Below are positions 49,282-58,780 of a stretch of 64,000 bases of DNA, piece after piece. The notes under the pieces were generated by a model. The model had not been told where the DNA came from. It searched no databases and saw only the letters and a program-made list of their open reading frames with translations. The stretch spans positions 806,001-870,000 of the forward strand of contig NZ_CP172558.1 of the NCBI RefSeq assembly GCF_046530675.1. Reading direction: 5' to 3'. This DNA comes from Chitinibacter sp046530675. Its GTDB lineage: Bacteria > Pseudomonadota > Gammaproteobacteria > Burkholderiales > Chitinibacteraceae. The translations under genes were made by a program, and so were the position numbers. The first letter of the stretch is position 1, and each line of letters begins with the position of its first letter.

Positions 49282-51636
49282 TCAGCTGAACGCCGCTTCT
49301 GCAATGAATTTACGAATCATACCCAGCAACTCATCTTCCTGATAGGGTTTTCCAAGATAGGCATTGACACCCAAATCGAAAGCATATTTTTTGTGTTTGT
49401 CAGCCGTTCTGGAAGTAATCATGATGATTGGAATATGCTTGGTATCTTCTGCCACCCGCACATTCCTGGTCAGTTCGAAACCATCCATACGCGGCATTTC
49501 GATATCAACCAGCATCACCGCAGGTTTGACGTCATGCAGTTGCTGCAACGCATCGACACCATCTTTGGCTGTAACGACCTGAAAACCTTCGCGAGCCAGC
49601 AGGCGTCCGGTGATTTTGCGTACAGTCAGCGAATCATCAACCACCATCACGACTGGCGCGGTCGCCAATTGCTCAGGCATCGTTGGCTGAACCACTGGCT
49701 GCTGCGAATCACTTTGCTGCTGCACCGACATTACGATTTGTGATGACTGCGCCAACAAGGCCAGCGGATTCATGATCAGAACGATTTCACCGGTACCCAG
49801 TACCGTAGCACCGACGACACCTGGAATACGTGCCAGTTGCGGGCCGATCGGTTTGACCACGACCTCCTGATTTTTTACCAGCTCATCCAGATGCAAAGCG
49901 ATCCGCTCGGCACCTGAACGCAGTAATACCACGGTTGAGTATCGTTTCTGTTCAGGAACCGCACTAGCATCACCCAATAGACGTGGCAGGTAGGCAAAAC
50001 GGTAACGCTGCCCCATCCATTCCTGATACTGATTGGCATACAAGGCTGCCAGCGCTTCCTGCTTCAATTCCTGAACCTGTTCAACCATCACCGATGGAAT
50101 AGCGATCAGGCGCTCGCCAGCTTTCACCAACAAAACCTGAGCAACCGCCAGTGTCAACGGCAGATGAATTGTAAAGGTCGTTCCTTGGCCGGCTACCGTG
50201 GCAACGTCGATCTTGCCCCCCAAATTGCTGACCTCGTTTTTCACGACGTCCATCCCGATTCCGCGACCGGATAGCTGCGTCACACTGGAAGCGGTCGAAA
50301 AGCCAGGTTCAAAAATCAACTGGCAGATATCTGCATCCGATACGGTTTGGTCTGCGCGGATCAGTCCTTTATCGAGACCTTTCTGACGAATTCGAGCCAC
50401 GTCCAGGCCGCGTCCATCGTCTTTAAGCAACAGAACCAGTTCATTGCCTTCCTGACGGACTTCAATCTGGATCTCGCCAAATTCTGGCTTGCCTTTTGCC
50501 TGACGGTCGTCACTGTTTTCCAATCCATGATCAATCGCATTGCGCAACATATGCTCGAAAGGCGAAATCATTTTATCCAGAACACCGCGATCTATTTCGA
50601 CACGACCCCCTTTGAGCTCCAGATTGACCTTCTTGCCGACTTCTTTACCGGCCTGACGAGTTAGGCGATACAAGCGTTCTGAGACGCTAGAGAACGGCAC
50701 CATCCGCACTCGCATCAGGCTTTGCTGCAGCTCTTTGGTCATTCGCGACTGAGCCAGCAGGGCCGCCGATGATTCATCCAGATTTTTAAGCAACTGCTGC
50801 TGGACTGTCGCCACGTCATTGACCGATTCGGCCATAAAACGGGTTACTTCTTGCAAGCGGCTGAAACGGTCAAATTCAAGCGGGTCAAACTCGCGGTGCA
50901 TATCCTGCACTTCTTTTTCACGCGCCTGCATTTGCGACTCGGCCTGAATTTCAAGCTCACGCAACTGTCCCCGCAAGCGCGCCACGTTTTCGGTCAGGTC
51001 CGTCAGAGATGCCTTCAGCGCGATCATTTCAGACTCAATCCGGGTGCGGGAAATAGCCACCTCACCAGCCTGATTGACCAATTGATCAATCAATTCGGAC
51101 TTCACCCGTATCACGGTTTTATTGTCTGTTTCTGCGGCAGCCAATAATTTTGGCATTGCTGTTTTTTCTACCGAGACAGCCTGTTCAGCTTCGGCAGCAG
51201 CAGGTTTGCTCAGCTCGGCAAACAAATTGAGCAACACGTCGTAATCATTTTCCAGGCGTGCAAGCAGTGTCGGATCTCCCGCCGCACTCTCAAGCAGACG
51301 AGATTCCATCATATGGGCAGCTTCACCCATACGCATCGCACCGCTCATACGCGCACTGCCTTTGACCGTATGCAGAGTGCGTTTCAAGCGTTTGAAAATG
51401 GGCTCGGGGTCATCGCCTTGCGACAAGGCACGAATGTCCTCACCAATTAATGGCAGCATCTCATCGGATTCTTCGATGAAAATCGGTAACAATTGTTCAT
51501 CAATATCATCACTCAGATTGATTTCGACTTCGAGATGTCCAGTCGAGTGCACCTCTTCTGGTGCCAGTAACTGAGTAATCGGTGAAACCGAGCCACCATC
51601 ATCGGTCGCGGCCATAGCCTGCAGCAATGGCTCTGC
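49282..51636 (-). CDS. pilL: PilL/ChpA C-terminal part: Hpt, kinase core, CheW-like, receiver (out of frame with N-terminal part)
   Basis: 785 codons from the end of the repeat tract. Order: Hpt domain with phospho-His in LKRTLHTVKGSARMSG about 88 residues after the tract; dimerisation region (VKSELIDQLVNQAGEVAISR); HATPase with MLRNAIDHGLENSDDR, LKDDGRGLDV and SGRGIGMDVVKNEV; CheW-like domain (VAQVLLVKAGERLIAIPSVM); receiver domain with VMVVDDSLTVRKITG and LVDIEMPRMDGFE, ending IRKFIAEAAFS. It is the kinase of the Pil-Chp type IV pilus system in the inner-face signalling array. It has no start codon of its own with a ribosome site, so it should only be made when the tract is in frame. Confidence 0.9.
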   Translation of the reverse strand, partial: AEPLLQAMAATDDGGSVSPITQLLAPEEVHSTGHLEVEINLSDDIDEQLLPIFIEESDEMLPLIGEDIRALSQGDDPEPIFKRLKRTLHTVKGSARMSGAMRMGEAAHMMESRLLESAAGDPTLLARLENDYDVLLNLFAELSKPAAAEAEQAVSVEKTAMPKLLAAAETDNKTVIRVKSELIDQLVNQAGEVAISRTRIESEMIALKASLTDLTENVARLRGQLRELEIQAESQMQAREKEVQDMHREFDPLEFDRFSRLQEVTRFMAESVNDVATVQQQLLKNLDESSAALLAQSRMTKELQQSLMRVRMVPFSSVSERLYRLTRQAGKEVGKKVNLELKGGRVEIDRGVLDKMISPFEHMLRNAIDHGLENSDDRQAKGKPEFGEIQIEVRQEGNELVLLLKDDGRGLDVARIRQKGLDKGLIRADQTVSDADICQLIFEPGFSTASSVTQLSGRGIGMDVVKNEVSNLGGKIDVATVAGQGTTFTIHLPLTLAVAQVLLVKAGERLIAIPSVMVEQVQELKQEALAALYANQYQEWMGQRYRFAYLPRLLGDASAVPEQKRYSTVVLLRSGAERIALHLDELVKNQEVVVKPIGPQLARIPGVVGATVLGTGEIVLIMNPLALLAQSSQIVMSVQQQSDSQQPVVQPTMPEQLATAPVVMVVDDSLTVRKITGRLLAREGFQVVTAKDGVDALQQLHDVKPAVMLVDIEMPRMDGFELTRNVRVAEDTKHIPIIMITSRTADKHKKYAFDLGVNAYLGKPYQEDELLGMIRKFIAEAAFS

Positions 51637-54600
51637 TTCTGCTTCTGCTTCTGCTTCTGCTTCTGCTTCTGCTTCTGCTTCTGCTTCTGCTTCTGCTTCT
51701 GCTTCTGCTTCTGCTTCTGCTTCTGCTTCTGCTTCTGCTTCTGCTTCTGCTTCTGCTTCTGCTTCTGCTTCTGCTTCTGCTTCTGCTTCTGCTTCTGCTT
51801 CTGCTTCTGCTTCTGCTTCTGCTTCTGCTTCTGCTTCTGCTTCTGCTTCTGCTTCTGCTTCTGCTTCTGCTTCTGCTTCTGCTTCTGCTTCTGCTTCTGC
51901 TTCTGCTTCTGCTTCTGCTTCTGCTTCTGCTTCTGCTTCTGCTTCTGCTTCTGCTTCTGCTTCTGCTTCTGCTTCTGCTTCTGCTTCTGCTTCTGCTTCT
52001 GCTTCTGCTCTGCTCTGCTCTGCTCTGCCTGCTCTGCTCTGCTCTGCTCTGCTCTGCTTCTGCTTCTGCTGGCAATGGTGTTGCTTCAAGCAATGCCATG
52101 TCCAGCGCTATTTTCTCTAACTCTGGCTCCAGAATGAGTGCCTGCGAAACGGGCTGATCCGCCAGGTCGACCAGTTCAATCGCTCCTTTACTCAAATTCA
52201 ACTCAGACTCAGCAAGAGGCAATATAGCCTCCTCTGCTAATGCTTCGGTCGATGATGGTTGAGCAATGACTTCATCATCACCAACAAGGTGCAGCTCGGG
52301 CTCTTGAGCCTGAATCCGGGCAAACTGAGCAAGCAATTCAGGGGCGCTGGCTGGCTCTTGCTGCAGCAAAATGTTATCGAGCATGCCTTTCAAAGTTTGG
52401 ATCGCATCGGAGAATAAGCCGATTTGCGCTGCAGCATCTTGTCCCAACTGCTGCAAAGCGTGTTCGACGGCGTAAGAGAGCTCACCTTGCGGAATAAATC
52501 CCGCAGTAGACGCAATTCCACCAAACGTGTGGGCAGCCAAAATAAATTGTGGCTCGACCTGCCTAGTTTCTGCCAAGACAGCGACACCATGCTCCAGAGC
52601 CTGGAGATGCTTTTGCGCTTCTTCACAGAAAATACTGAATAAAACGGGAGAGACGTTCACCGAACCAATTTGCAGGTTTTCTTGCTCATCGGAAACCGAT
52701 TCTGCATTTTCGTCGATACTCAGCGTGGGTTGAATATCGGTAGCGGGTTCTTCTGCCGTATCGCTTTCTTGCCGCAGAGCCAAGGCTTCTGCCTCAATCG
52801 CGCTGGATTCAACGGCAACCTGAGCATGCTGCTGTAATTGATCAACCCAGCCGACAAATGCCGTATGTGTATGATGCAGAAGATTCAATAATCGGGTCGA
52901 AACAGGTTTTTCAAGTTGCAACCATTTATTCATGACCTGTTCAATCGCCCAGGCTACTTCACCCAACTGGAACAGCCCAACCATACGGCCACTACCTTTG
53001 AGCGTATGAAAACTACGCCGCACAATGGTTGTGGCTTCATAGTTATGCGGGTCATCTTCGAGTCGAGCCAGATTTTCATCTATTGCAGCGAGCACTTCTA
53101 CGGCTTCTTCCAGATAGATTTCAAGCAGCTCCGCATCCATCGCCGCTTCTGAAACCGGTAAAGATTTGCTTTCAGGAATAGCCACCACTTTGACCGGTTC
53201 GTGACTTGTTGCGTCCGGTTCGGCTTCCAGAACTGATATTGAAGCTTCAACGTCGGCCTGTTCCTCCGCCGCCATGGAAGTGCCACGAGCCTGCAGCCGC
53301 TGCAGCACGATCAGCAGCGCACCTTGATCTTCACGCTGCTGCGCCAGATCATTAACATAAAAACCTAGCGCAGATAGGGCTTCGGCCAATTCTTCCAGTT
53401 GATCTTGCTCAGGAACGGCGTCGGTATCAATATATGCAACAATTCGTGCAAGGCATTCTTGGCAAAGTTCAACGGCACTCGTCTTATCGAGCATCATCAA
53501 TGCACCTTGTATCTGGTGCAGCATCGGTTCGATTTGACTCAAACCGGCGCGTTGATTGATATCACGAAAATAGGCATCGAGTATTTCTTCAATACCGGCC
53601 AGATTACTACGCATTTCATGCGCAAGCTGCCCCAGCAACATGCGTTCCTGTGCTGCCCGGCTAAGCTCATCCAGCTGGGGCAAATCCAGACTGGCAGAGG
53701 GGTTTTGCAGGCGGGCAACGAGAGCATTGACCTGTTCGACATAATCGTCGGCCTGGCTTGGATAAATCAGTAAGGCATTTTCAACCAGCAATAAACCCGT
53801 CGCGACTTCCAGCGCCAGCGCGTCACTGGCATTGGGAGAATCAATTGCCTGCAACAAACCCTGCCAAAGCGAATCAAAACCGTCAATCTGCAACTGTCCG
53901 GATTTACTTGCCAATTGCTTCAGGGCTTGGCGAACAACATTCAGTTTTTCAAGGCTGCCGTTTGCTACACGTGACCATAACTCTTTGGCTTGCAACACCT
54001 CATCGCGCAAACTGCGCGCCAATTGCTGTTCTGCCATCATTTCAGGGGACTGTATATTCTCCTGTCCAGGCAACAAATCGGCCAGTTCAAACTGGGCGGT
54101 CAGTCTTTTTGCGAGCGCACTATCCGAATCCATCTGAACTAGAACGTAGAGCAGATCTCTAAACAAGCGCTCTGCAACTTTGTTCGAGCCCTCAGCCAAA
54201 CGGCGAATCTGCAAATTCAAGCGCAGTAATAATTGTTTGGTTTCGATATCCAATGGTGCCCGATTACTTTTCAGGCCATCCACGACACCTGCTGCGGTCC
54301 ACCAGAAAACTCTAGGAATGCTTGTGCTTTGAGCCTTGGCAATATCTGCCAGTGCAGCCGCCATGACGGCCAGAACTTCATTCTGACCTTTCAGGCAACG
54401 CAACAATCCACTCTCATAGCGGATTCGCTGTTGACGAATTACCGCATTTAGCGCTTCATCGTTCAATGGAGTGCTTGGCAAACCAGCAGGTAAATCCAGC
54501 ATGAGTTGCGGATAAAATAACTCCGCTCCAGATGCATTACCATTACGTAATTGAGCCAACTGACGAAACACAGGTAATAAGCTCAACGGAACATTAGGCA

Positions 54601-54925
54601 TCCCCGCCATCAGGCGCACCAGGTATTGGCTTACATCGCTCAGACCACGCTGCACGGTTGGCAGGCAGGAGTTATCCAGCTCTCCTCGCTCAAGCGCAAA
54701 AATAACCTGCTCAATTTCTTCGCATACCCGGGCAACACCCGTCAGTTCAACCAGATCAAGCGCACCAAAGGCTTGATGCAAATACGAAGTTGAATGTTTC
54801 AGATTGGCGGCATCTGTCGTTTGCAAATACAGTGCAAGCGCATCATTGGCTTTGGCGAGGGCGCTTTCAATTTCGGCATTCACCCACAACAAAGAGCCTT
54901 TATCAAATTCAGTATGCATGCTCAT
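51599..54925 (-). CDS. pilL: PilL/ChpA N-terminal part, ends in the repeat tract (frame off)
   Basis: 1108 codons from ATG 54925 (MSMHTEFDKGSLLWVNAEIE), with GGGA seven bases upstream; a TTG 13 codons earlier is possible. N-terminal helical ChpA-like domain, then a Hpt domain with RRSFHTLKGSGRMVG (phospho-His about residue 630 region), a second Hpt-like with ILAAHTFGGIASTAGF. It then enters the tract at ATPLPAEAEAEQSRAEQ, continues as Ser-Arg repeats and stops at TGA 51599-51601. In this assembly it yields a truncated protein with Hpt but no kinase core. Intact, the whole would be about 1,900 residues, in line with long ChpA proteins. Last chemosensory gene of the operon after pilJ. Confidence 0.9.
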   Translation of the reverse strand: MSMHTEFDKGSLLWVNAEIESALAKANDALALYLQTTDAANLKHSTSYLHQAFGALDLVELTGVARVCEEIEQVIFALERGELDNSCLPTVQRGLSDVSQYLVRLMAGMPNVPLSLLPVFRQLAQLRNGNASGAELFYPQLMLDLPAGLPSTPLNDEALNAVIRQQRIRYESGLLRCLKGQNEVLAVMAAALADIAKAQSTSIPRVFWWTAAGVVDGLKSNRAPLDIETKQLLLRLNLQIRRLAEGSNKVAERLFRDLLYVLVQMDSDSALAKRLTAQFELADLLPGQENIQSPEMMAEQQLARSLRDEVLQAKELWSRVANGSLEKLNVVRQALKQLASKSGQLQIDGFDSLWQGLLQAIDSPNASDALALEVATGLLLVENALLIYPSQADDYVEQVNALVARLQNPSASLDLPQLDELSRAAQERMLLGQLAHEMRSNLAGIEEILDAYFRDINQRAGLSQIEPMLHQIQGALMMLDKTSAVELCQECLARIVAYIDTDAVPEQDQLEELAEALSALGFYVNDLAQQREDQGALLIVLQRLQARGTSMAAEEQADVEASISVLEAEPDATSHEPVKVVAIPESKSLPVSEAAMDAELLEIYLEEAVEVLAAIDENLARLEDDPHNYEATTIVRRSFHTLKGSGRMVGLFQLGEVAWAIEQVMNKWLQLEKPVSTRLLNLLHHTHTAFVGWVDQLQQHAQVAVESSAIEAEALALRQESDTAEEPATDIQPTLSIDENAESVSDEQENLQIGSVNVSPVLFSIFCEEAQKHLQALEHGVAVLAETRQVEPQFILAAHTFGGIASTAGFIPQGELSYAVEHALQQLGQDAAAQIGLFSDAIQTLKGMLDNILLQQEPASAPELLAQFARIQAQEPELHLVGDDEVIAQPSSTEALAEEAILPLAESELNLSKGAIELVDLADQPVSQALILEPELEKIALDMALLEATPLPAEAEAEQSRAEQSRQSRAEQSRSRSRSRSRSRSRSRSRSRSRSRSRSRSRSRSRSRSRSRSRSRSRSRSRSRSRSRSRSRSRSRSRSRSRSRSRSRSRSRSRSRSRSRSRSRSRSRSRSRSRSRSRSRSRSRSRSRSRSRSRSRSRAIAAGYGRDR
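51637..52008 (-). repeat. 62 perfect tandem TTCTGC hexamers
   Basis: 372 bp without a single mismatch, read on minus as GCAGAA. In the kinase frame it codes alternating Ala-Glu, in the next frame Ser-Arg, in the third Gln-Lys; no frame contains a stop. A run this long and pure is expected to vary in copy number between cells. Hexamer changes do not alter frame. Confidence 0.95.
52009..52069 (-). repeat. Nine TCTGC pentamers with one CTGC, then two hexamers
   Basis: Four TCTGC, one CTGC (52029-52032), five TCTGC, then two TTCTGC. The pentamer block (52009-52057) is 49 bp, one more than a multiple of three, so the frame changes. Adding one pentamer (54 bp) or removing two (39 bp) would restore it. 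This is the likely on/off switch for pilL. Confidence 0.92.
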
Positions 54926-54981
54926 GGCAGAATCCCATGAAAGAAGGGTTGAGGCAGCGCTCAACCCTCAGGATAGAAAAA

Positions 54982-57162
54982 TTAGGACAGCTTGAAGCCG
55001 GAAACGGAAGATTTCAGTTCTGCAGCCAATCCGGTTAACTCGCCCACAGCGGCGGCCGATTTTTTCGTACCTTCTGTGGTTTGTTCGGTAATGGCCAAAA
55101 TGTCACGCATCGCTGTTGTTACTTTGGAAGCCAGTGCAGTTTGCCCTTCGGTTTCGTGTGCGATCGATTCAATCAAGCGCGCCAGTTCACGGGATACCTT
55201 ACCAATTTCAGAAAGTGCCGTACCTGCAGCATCGGATAATTTCGCACCTTCAACTACACCCTGAGTAGACACTTCCATCGCAGCAACGGCATCGTGCGTA
55301 TCGGCCTGAATCGTTTTTACAATGGCGCCGATCTGCTTGGTCGCCTCACCAGAGCGCTCAGCAAGTCGCTGAACCTCTTCGGCAACGACCGAGAAACCTC
55401 GACCGGCTTCACCCGCTGCAGCCGCCTGAATCGCAGCATTCAAGGCCAATACGTTGGTCTGTTCGGTAATGTCAGAAATCAACTCAACGATTTCGCCAAT
55501 TTCCTGCGATGACTCGCCCAAACGTTTAATCCGTTTCGCAGTTTCCTGAATCTGTTCGCGGATCTCACCCATTCCTTTAATCTGGTTATTTACTGCATCA
55601 GCCCCCTGCTCGGCCACCGCCAGAGATGTTTGCGCAACTTGAGCCGACTGGTTGGCGGTGCTCGATACACCTTGAATCGAATGCACGATATGCTCAATAT
55701 TCTGATTGGTGCTTTCAATTTCTTTCGACTGGCGTTGGGCTGCAATCAGCAGTTGACCGGAAATATTCTGTGCCTCAGTCGTTGCTGAGGTTACTTTCTC
55801 GGTCGCGCGGTTAATCCCGGTAATCAGAGAGCGCAATTCTTCAATCGTAAAGTTGATCGAGTCAGCAATCGCCCCCGTCAGATCTTCAGTTACCGACGCA
55901 CGTATTGTCAGATCACCATCGGCCAAATCACCCATTTCATTCAATAGGCGCAAAATCGCATCCTGATTTTTGCGGTTTTCGGCCTCGGAAGCGAGGCGAC
56001 GCTTCACAGACTCCTGATTAAAGACCCGTACCAGCAATAATAATGCAATCAAGGCTGTCAAAATCAGAACCACTTCAAGCACGCCGACCAGAAATCCACC
56101 CACAGTATTCTGATACTGCTGAGCCAGCTCAACGGCATCCACCAATAGCCGATCCGAATCGCGCACAATCGCCTGATTAGCCAGACGGGTGTTTACCAAT
56201 GGCTGCATATTTTTCGAGAATGAAGCGACCACCACCTCGAAGTCTTTAAACAAACCATTAATTTGTTCCAGTTTTTCAGCCAATTCCGCCGTTTGTACTG
56301 GGTTAATTTGTAGCTCGCCACTGCCTTCCGAAAAACCTTTTACAATTTCATTAAAGGTGGAAACGTCCTTACCCAGCAAAAAAACCACTTCCGGATTGAT
56401 CAGCTCGGACGCCAACATGGCATTGGCGTTCTTGGACATTCGTTGCGACAGCATCGAGAGCTGATTGGCGTAATCCAGCTCGCGCGCATTTGCCCCGGCC
56501 TCATTGAGCATTGATGTCAGCTGCTGGGTTTGCTCTAGCAATTTGGCATCATTGGTATTGATACCAGCCACACTTCTACCAATGGTAATCAACTGGGGTT
56601 TTTGCTTCAGAATGGTCTCAACCGTCGGGCGACTGGGATTTGGGCGATAGGAAGCACTCCAGGTCGCATTGAGTTTTTCTAATTGCTCCTGACCGGACAC
56701 CTGAAACAGGTTGAATAAATCCCCACCTTCGCTGAGCGTTTTCAGGTTTTTATCAAACTTGTTATAGGCCTCTTCCAAAATCGGGAATGAATCTGCAGTC
56801 CCTTGAACCGCCTGATTGGAGGCACGAGCCAGACGCTGTGAAAGCATCTGCATTTCAGTCGCAATGGCCTGATTTGTCGCATTACTATTTGCAGCACGAA
56901 AAGATAGAAATGCCGTCAATGCGAACAGCAAAACGCTTAACAGCATAATCACCAGCATGATCGCCATTTGCTGGCGGGGCGGCATATGGCCGATCAAAGG
57001 CAAGGGCTTCAGACTTTGGGCGTCGGCAGCCTCAGGAAGACGAATTTTGTCCAGAATCCATGTGGTTCTGGATGAGTCAAATGCATGCTTTTTAGTCGCA
57101 GCGGTTTTACCCGTCTGATCGTTCCCCGAGAAAAGCCCTTTAATTTTGTCCGACACACCCAT
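54982..57162 (-). CDS. pilJ: PilJ, twitching-motility chemoreceptor
   Basis: 726 residues from ATG 57162 (MGVSDKIKGLFSGNDQTGKT) behind GGGAGG. A cytoplasmic N-terminal tail of about 65 residues, TM1 (MAIMLVIMLLSVLLFALTAF), periplasmic domain with two type-IV-pilus transducer repeats (EMQMLSQRLARASNQAVQG; YANQLSMLSQRMSKNANAML), TM2 (VGVLEVVLILTALIALLLLV), HAMP-like region and a coiled signalling domain with tip VLALNAAIQAAAAGEAGRGF. It senses pilus retraction or surface contact and feeds the PilL kinase via PilI. Confidence 0.95.
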   Translation of the reverse strand: MGVSDKIKGLFSGNDQTGKTAATKKHAFDSSRTTWILDKIRLPEAADAQSLKPLPLIGHMPPRQQMAIMLVIMLLSVLLFALTAFLSFRAANSNATNQAIATEMQMLSQRLARASNQAVQGTADSFPILEEAYNKFDKNLKTLSEGGDLFNLFQVSGQEQLEKLNATWSASYRPNPSRPTVETILKQKPQLITIGRSVAGINTNDAKLLEQTQQLTSMLNEAGANARELDYANQLSMLSQRMSKNANAMLASELINPEVVFLLGKDVSTFNEIVKGFSEGSGELQINPVQTAELAEKLEQINGLFKDFEVVVASFSKNMQPLVNTRLANQAIVRDSDRLLVDAVELAQQYQNTVGGFLVGVLEVVLILTALIALLLLVRVFNQESVKRRLASEAENRKNQDAILRLLNEMGDLADGDLTIRASVTEDLTGAIADSINFTIEELRSLITGINRATEKVTSATTEAQNISGQLLIAAQRQSKEIESTNQNIEHIVHSIQGVSSTANQSAQVAQTSLAVAEQGADAVNNQIKGMGEIREQIQETAKRIKRLGESSQEIGEIVELISDITEQTNVLALNAAIQAAAAGEAGRGFSVVAEEVQRLAERSGEATKQIGAIVKTIQADTHDAVAAMEVSTQGVVEGAKLSDAAGTALSEIGKVSRELARLIESIAHETEGQTALASKVTTAMRDILAITEQTTEGTKKSAAAVGELTGLAAELKSSVSGFKLS

Positions 57163-57198
57163 TACAGCCTCCCAAATCACTGCATTTGTGATCTATTT

Positions 57199-57714
57199 TT
57201 ATGCGATCCCTGTTTGCAAAAAGCTCGGTTGAGCGACCAACTCTGCAACATTTAATATTTTCCAGCACTGACCTGCCGCATCTTGGTAGACATCACCAAC
57301 CCAAGGCGGTTGATTGATCGCTCTTTCCTGCACAGTTAAATCGGCCAGATGCTTTAAACCCAGCATTCGATTCACTAAAACTGCGGCATGTGGCAAGTGG
57401 CGGGGCTGCAGCAAAACCAGACGGGACGCCGCAGTAAATCCTGGATTAGGCAATCCCATGTACGCGGGTAAATCAGACACGCTGACCAAATTACCACGGA
57501 TATTGGCAACCCCTTTAAACCAGGAAAAACCCAAAGGCACAGATGCAATAGCAGGTACTGGCATTACTTCAGCGACATCAGACAAATCAACCAGCCAGTT
57601 TTCGCCACCAATCATTACCCCCAAACGGGCATCAACCTGAGCCACGGCTGCCGCGCTCTGCAAGCGGCTCATTACCCCTTGCTGATATTCGCGCAAACTA
57701 ATGCGTTTTGCCAT
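57199..57714 (-). CDS. pilI: PilI, CheW-like adaptor of the Pil-Chp system
   Basis: 171 residues, ATG 57714 with GAGGTG upstream. CheW fold: LGVMIGGENWLVDLSDVAEV, SWFKGVANIRGNLVSVSDLP, SRLVLLQPRHLPHAAVLVNR. It couples the receptor PilJ to the kinase PilL. Sits between pilH and pilJ, the standard order; 36 bp to pilJ. Confidence 0.92.
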   Translation of the reverse strand: MAKRISLREYQQGVMSRLQSAAAVAQVDARLGVMIGGENWLVDLSDVAEVMPVPAIASVPLGFSWFKGVANIRGNLVSVSDLPAYMGLPNPGFTAASRLVLLQPRHLPHAAVLVNRMLGLKHLADLTVQERAINQPPWVGDVYQDAAGQCWKILNVAELVAQPSFLQTGIA

Positions 57715-57731
57715 TGCGCACCTCGGCTGTA

Positions 57732-58094
57732 TTACAGATTGGCAATTTTATTGAGCAATTCTTGCGAATCAACCGGCTTAACTACATATTCAACCGCACC
57801 CTGGCGTTTTGCCCAAACCATATCCGTTTCCTGATTTTTCGAGGTACACATGATAATTGGAATATTTTTTGTCGCCTCATCACGGCTAATCGTGCGCGTA
57901 GCCTGAAAACCGTTCATGCCTGGCATCACAACATCCATCAGGATCAGGTCGGGCATCAATTCTTTGGTCTTCAGAACAGCTTCTTCCCCCGACTCCAGCG
58001 TCATAATCTGAAAACCATTTTTTGTAAGCAATTCACCCAAAAAATGACGTTCGGTTGGAGAGTCATCAACAATCAGAATTTTTTTGATCGCCAT
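57732..58094 (-). CDS. pilH: PilH, response regulator
   Basis: 120 residues from ATG 58094 (MAIKKILIVDDSPTERHFLG); an upstream extension in the frame is not needed. Single receiver domain: acidic pair in VDDS, phospho-Asp in PDLILMDVVMPGMNGFQATR, Thr-Ser in IPIIMCTSKNQE, Lys in YVVKPVDSQELL. No output domain. It acts with PilG under the PilL kinase to control pilus retraction and cAMP signalling, by analogy with Pseudomonas. Confidence 0.94.
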   Translation of the reverse strand: MAIKKILIVDDSPTERHFLGELLTKNGFQIMTLESGEEAVLKTKELMPDLILMDVVMPGMNGFQATRTISRDEATKNIPIIMCTSKNQETDMVWAKRQGAVEYVVKPVDSQELLNKIANL

Positions 58095-58125
58095 AATAGC
58101 TTCGCTTTCCGTAAAAAATATTCTC

Positions 58126-58509
58126 TTAAACAGCGCACGCGTGTGAACGCACTGCGGCAAGTAAACTGTCTTTGGTGAATGGTTTGGTCAAATACTCATC
58201 AGAGCCGACCATCCTGCCCCGGGCTCTGTCAAACAGTCCATCCTTCGATGATAACATCACCACCGGCGTCGCTTTAAAGCGCGGGTTTTTTTTGATCAGG
58301 GCGCACGTCTGATACCCATCCAAGCGCGGCATCATCACATCGACGAAAATCACATTCGGATGATAATCAGCAATTTTGGCCAATGCGTCAAAGCCGTCTT
58401 CGGCCAGAATTACCTCACACCCAGCTTGCCCCAAAAATATCTCGGCACTACGGCGAATGGTATTGCTGTCGTCAATCACCATCACCTTAACACCTGTCAA
58501 ATTGGACAT
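58126..58509 (-). CDS. pilG: PilG, response regulator
   Basis: 127 residues, ATG 58509. Receiver domain: KVMVIDDSNTIRRSAEIFLG, phospho-Asp in NVIFVDVMMPRLDGYQTCAL, Ser in VVMLSSKDGLFDRARGRMVG, Lys in EYLTKPFTKDSLLA. It controls pilus extension in the Pil-Chp model. It starts the operon; 31 bp separate it from pilH. Confidence 0.95.
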   Translation of the reverse strand: MSNLTGVKVMVIDDSNTIRRSAEIFLGQAGCEVILAEDGFDALAKIADYHPNVIFVDVMMPRLDGYQTCALIKKNPRFKATPVVMLSSKDGLFDRARGRMVGSDEYLTKPFTKDSLLAAVRSHACAV

Positions 58510-58676
58510 TTGGCTCCCCCGATTTGAACTGCCTGATCATCTACAGGCATTCTGCAGCAACGATAACACACCGATACGATGATGAACGCTATCGAGTAAG
58601 TTTTATTATGTAGGGGAAAATCATATTACTGCAGTTATGTATTCGACAAGGCTAATACATAAAGCGTAGAAAAAAA

Positions 58677-58780
58677 GAAACCCCGATCGAAATTGCATTT
58701 GACCGGGGCTATATAGATTGCTCCGCAAAGGAGCCCCGCTCAGGGAGGAAAAGCGGGAGGTGCAGGGGCGCACCTAAGAA
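58677..58780 (-). ncRNA. Stem-loop cluster ending in a terminator (possible small RNA or ysxC 3' end)
   Basis: On minus, after the ysxC stop, three hairpins stand in a row (AGGTGCGCCCCTGCACCT; CCCGCTTTTCCTCCCTGAGCGGG; GCTCCTTTGCGGAGC). They are followed by AGCCCCGG with an 18-base loop and a CGGGGTTTCTTTTTTT tail, a good terminator. Read on plus the loops show GGA motifs. It may be only the structured 3' end of ysxC. No class recognised. Confidence 0.35.

Noticed and set aside
51637..52069. Programmed ribosomal frameshifting in the pilL tract as the sole explanation
   Set aside because: No slippery heptamer with a downstream structure is evident; strand slippage in DNA is the simpler reading, though low-level frameshifting cannot be excluded.
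51627..52157. Plus-strand ORF of almost pure leucine
   Set aside because: It is only the reverse reading of the TTCTGC tract; no ribosome site and no family.
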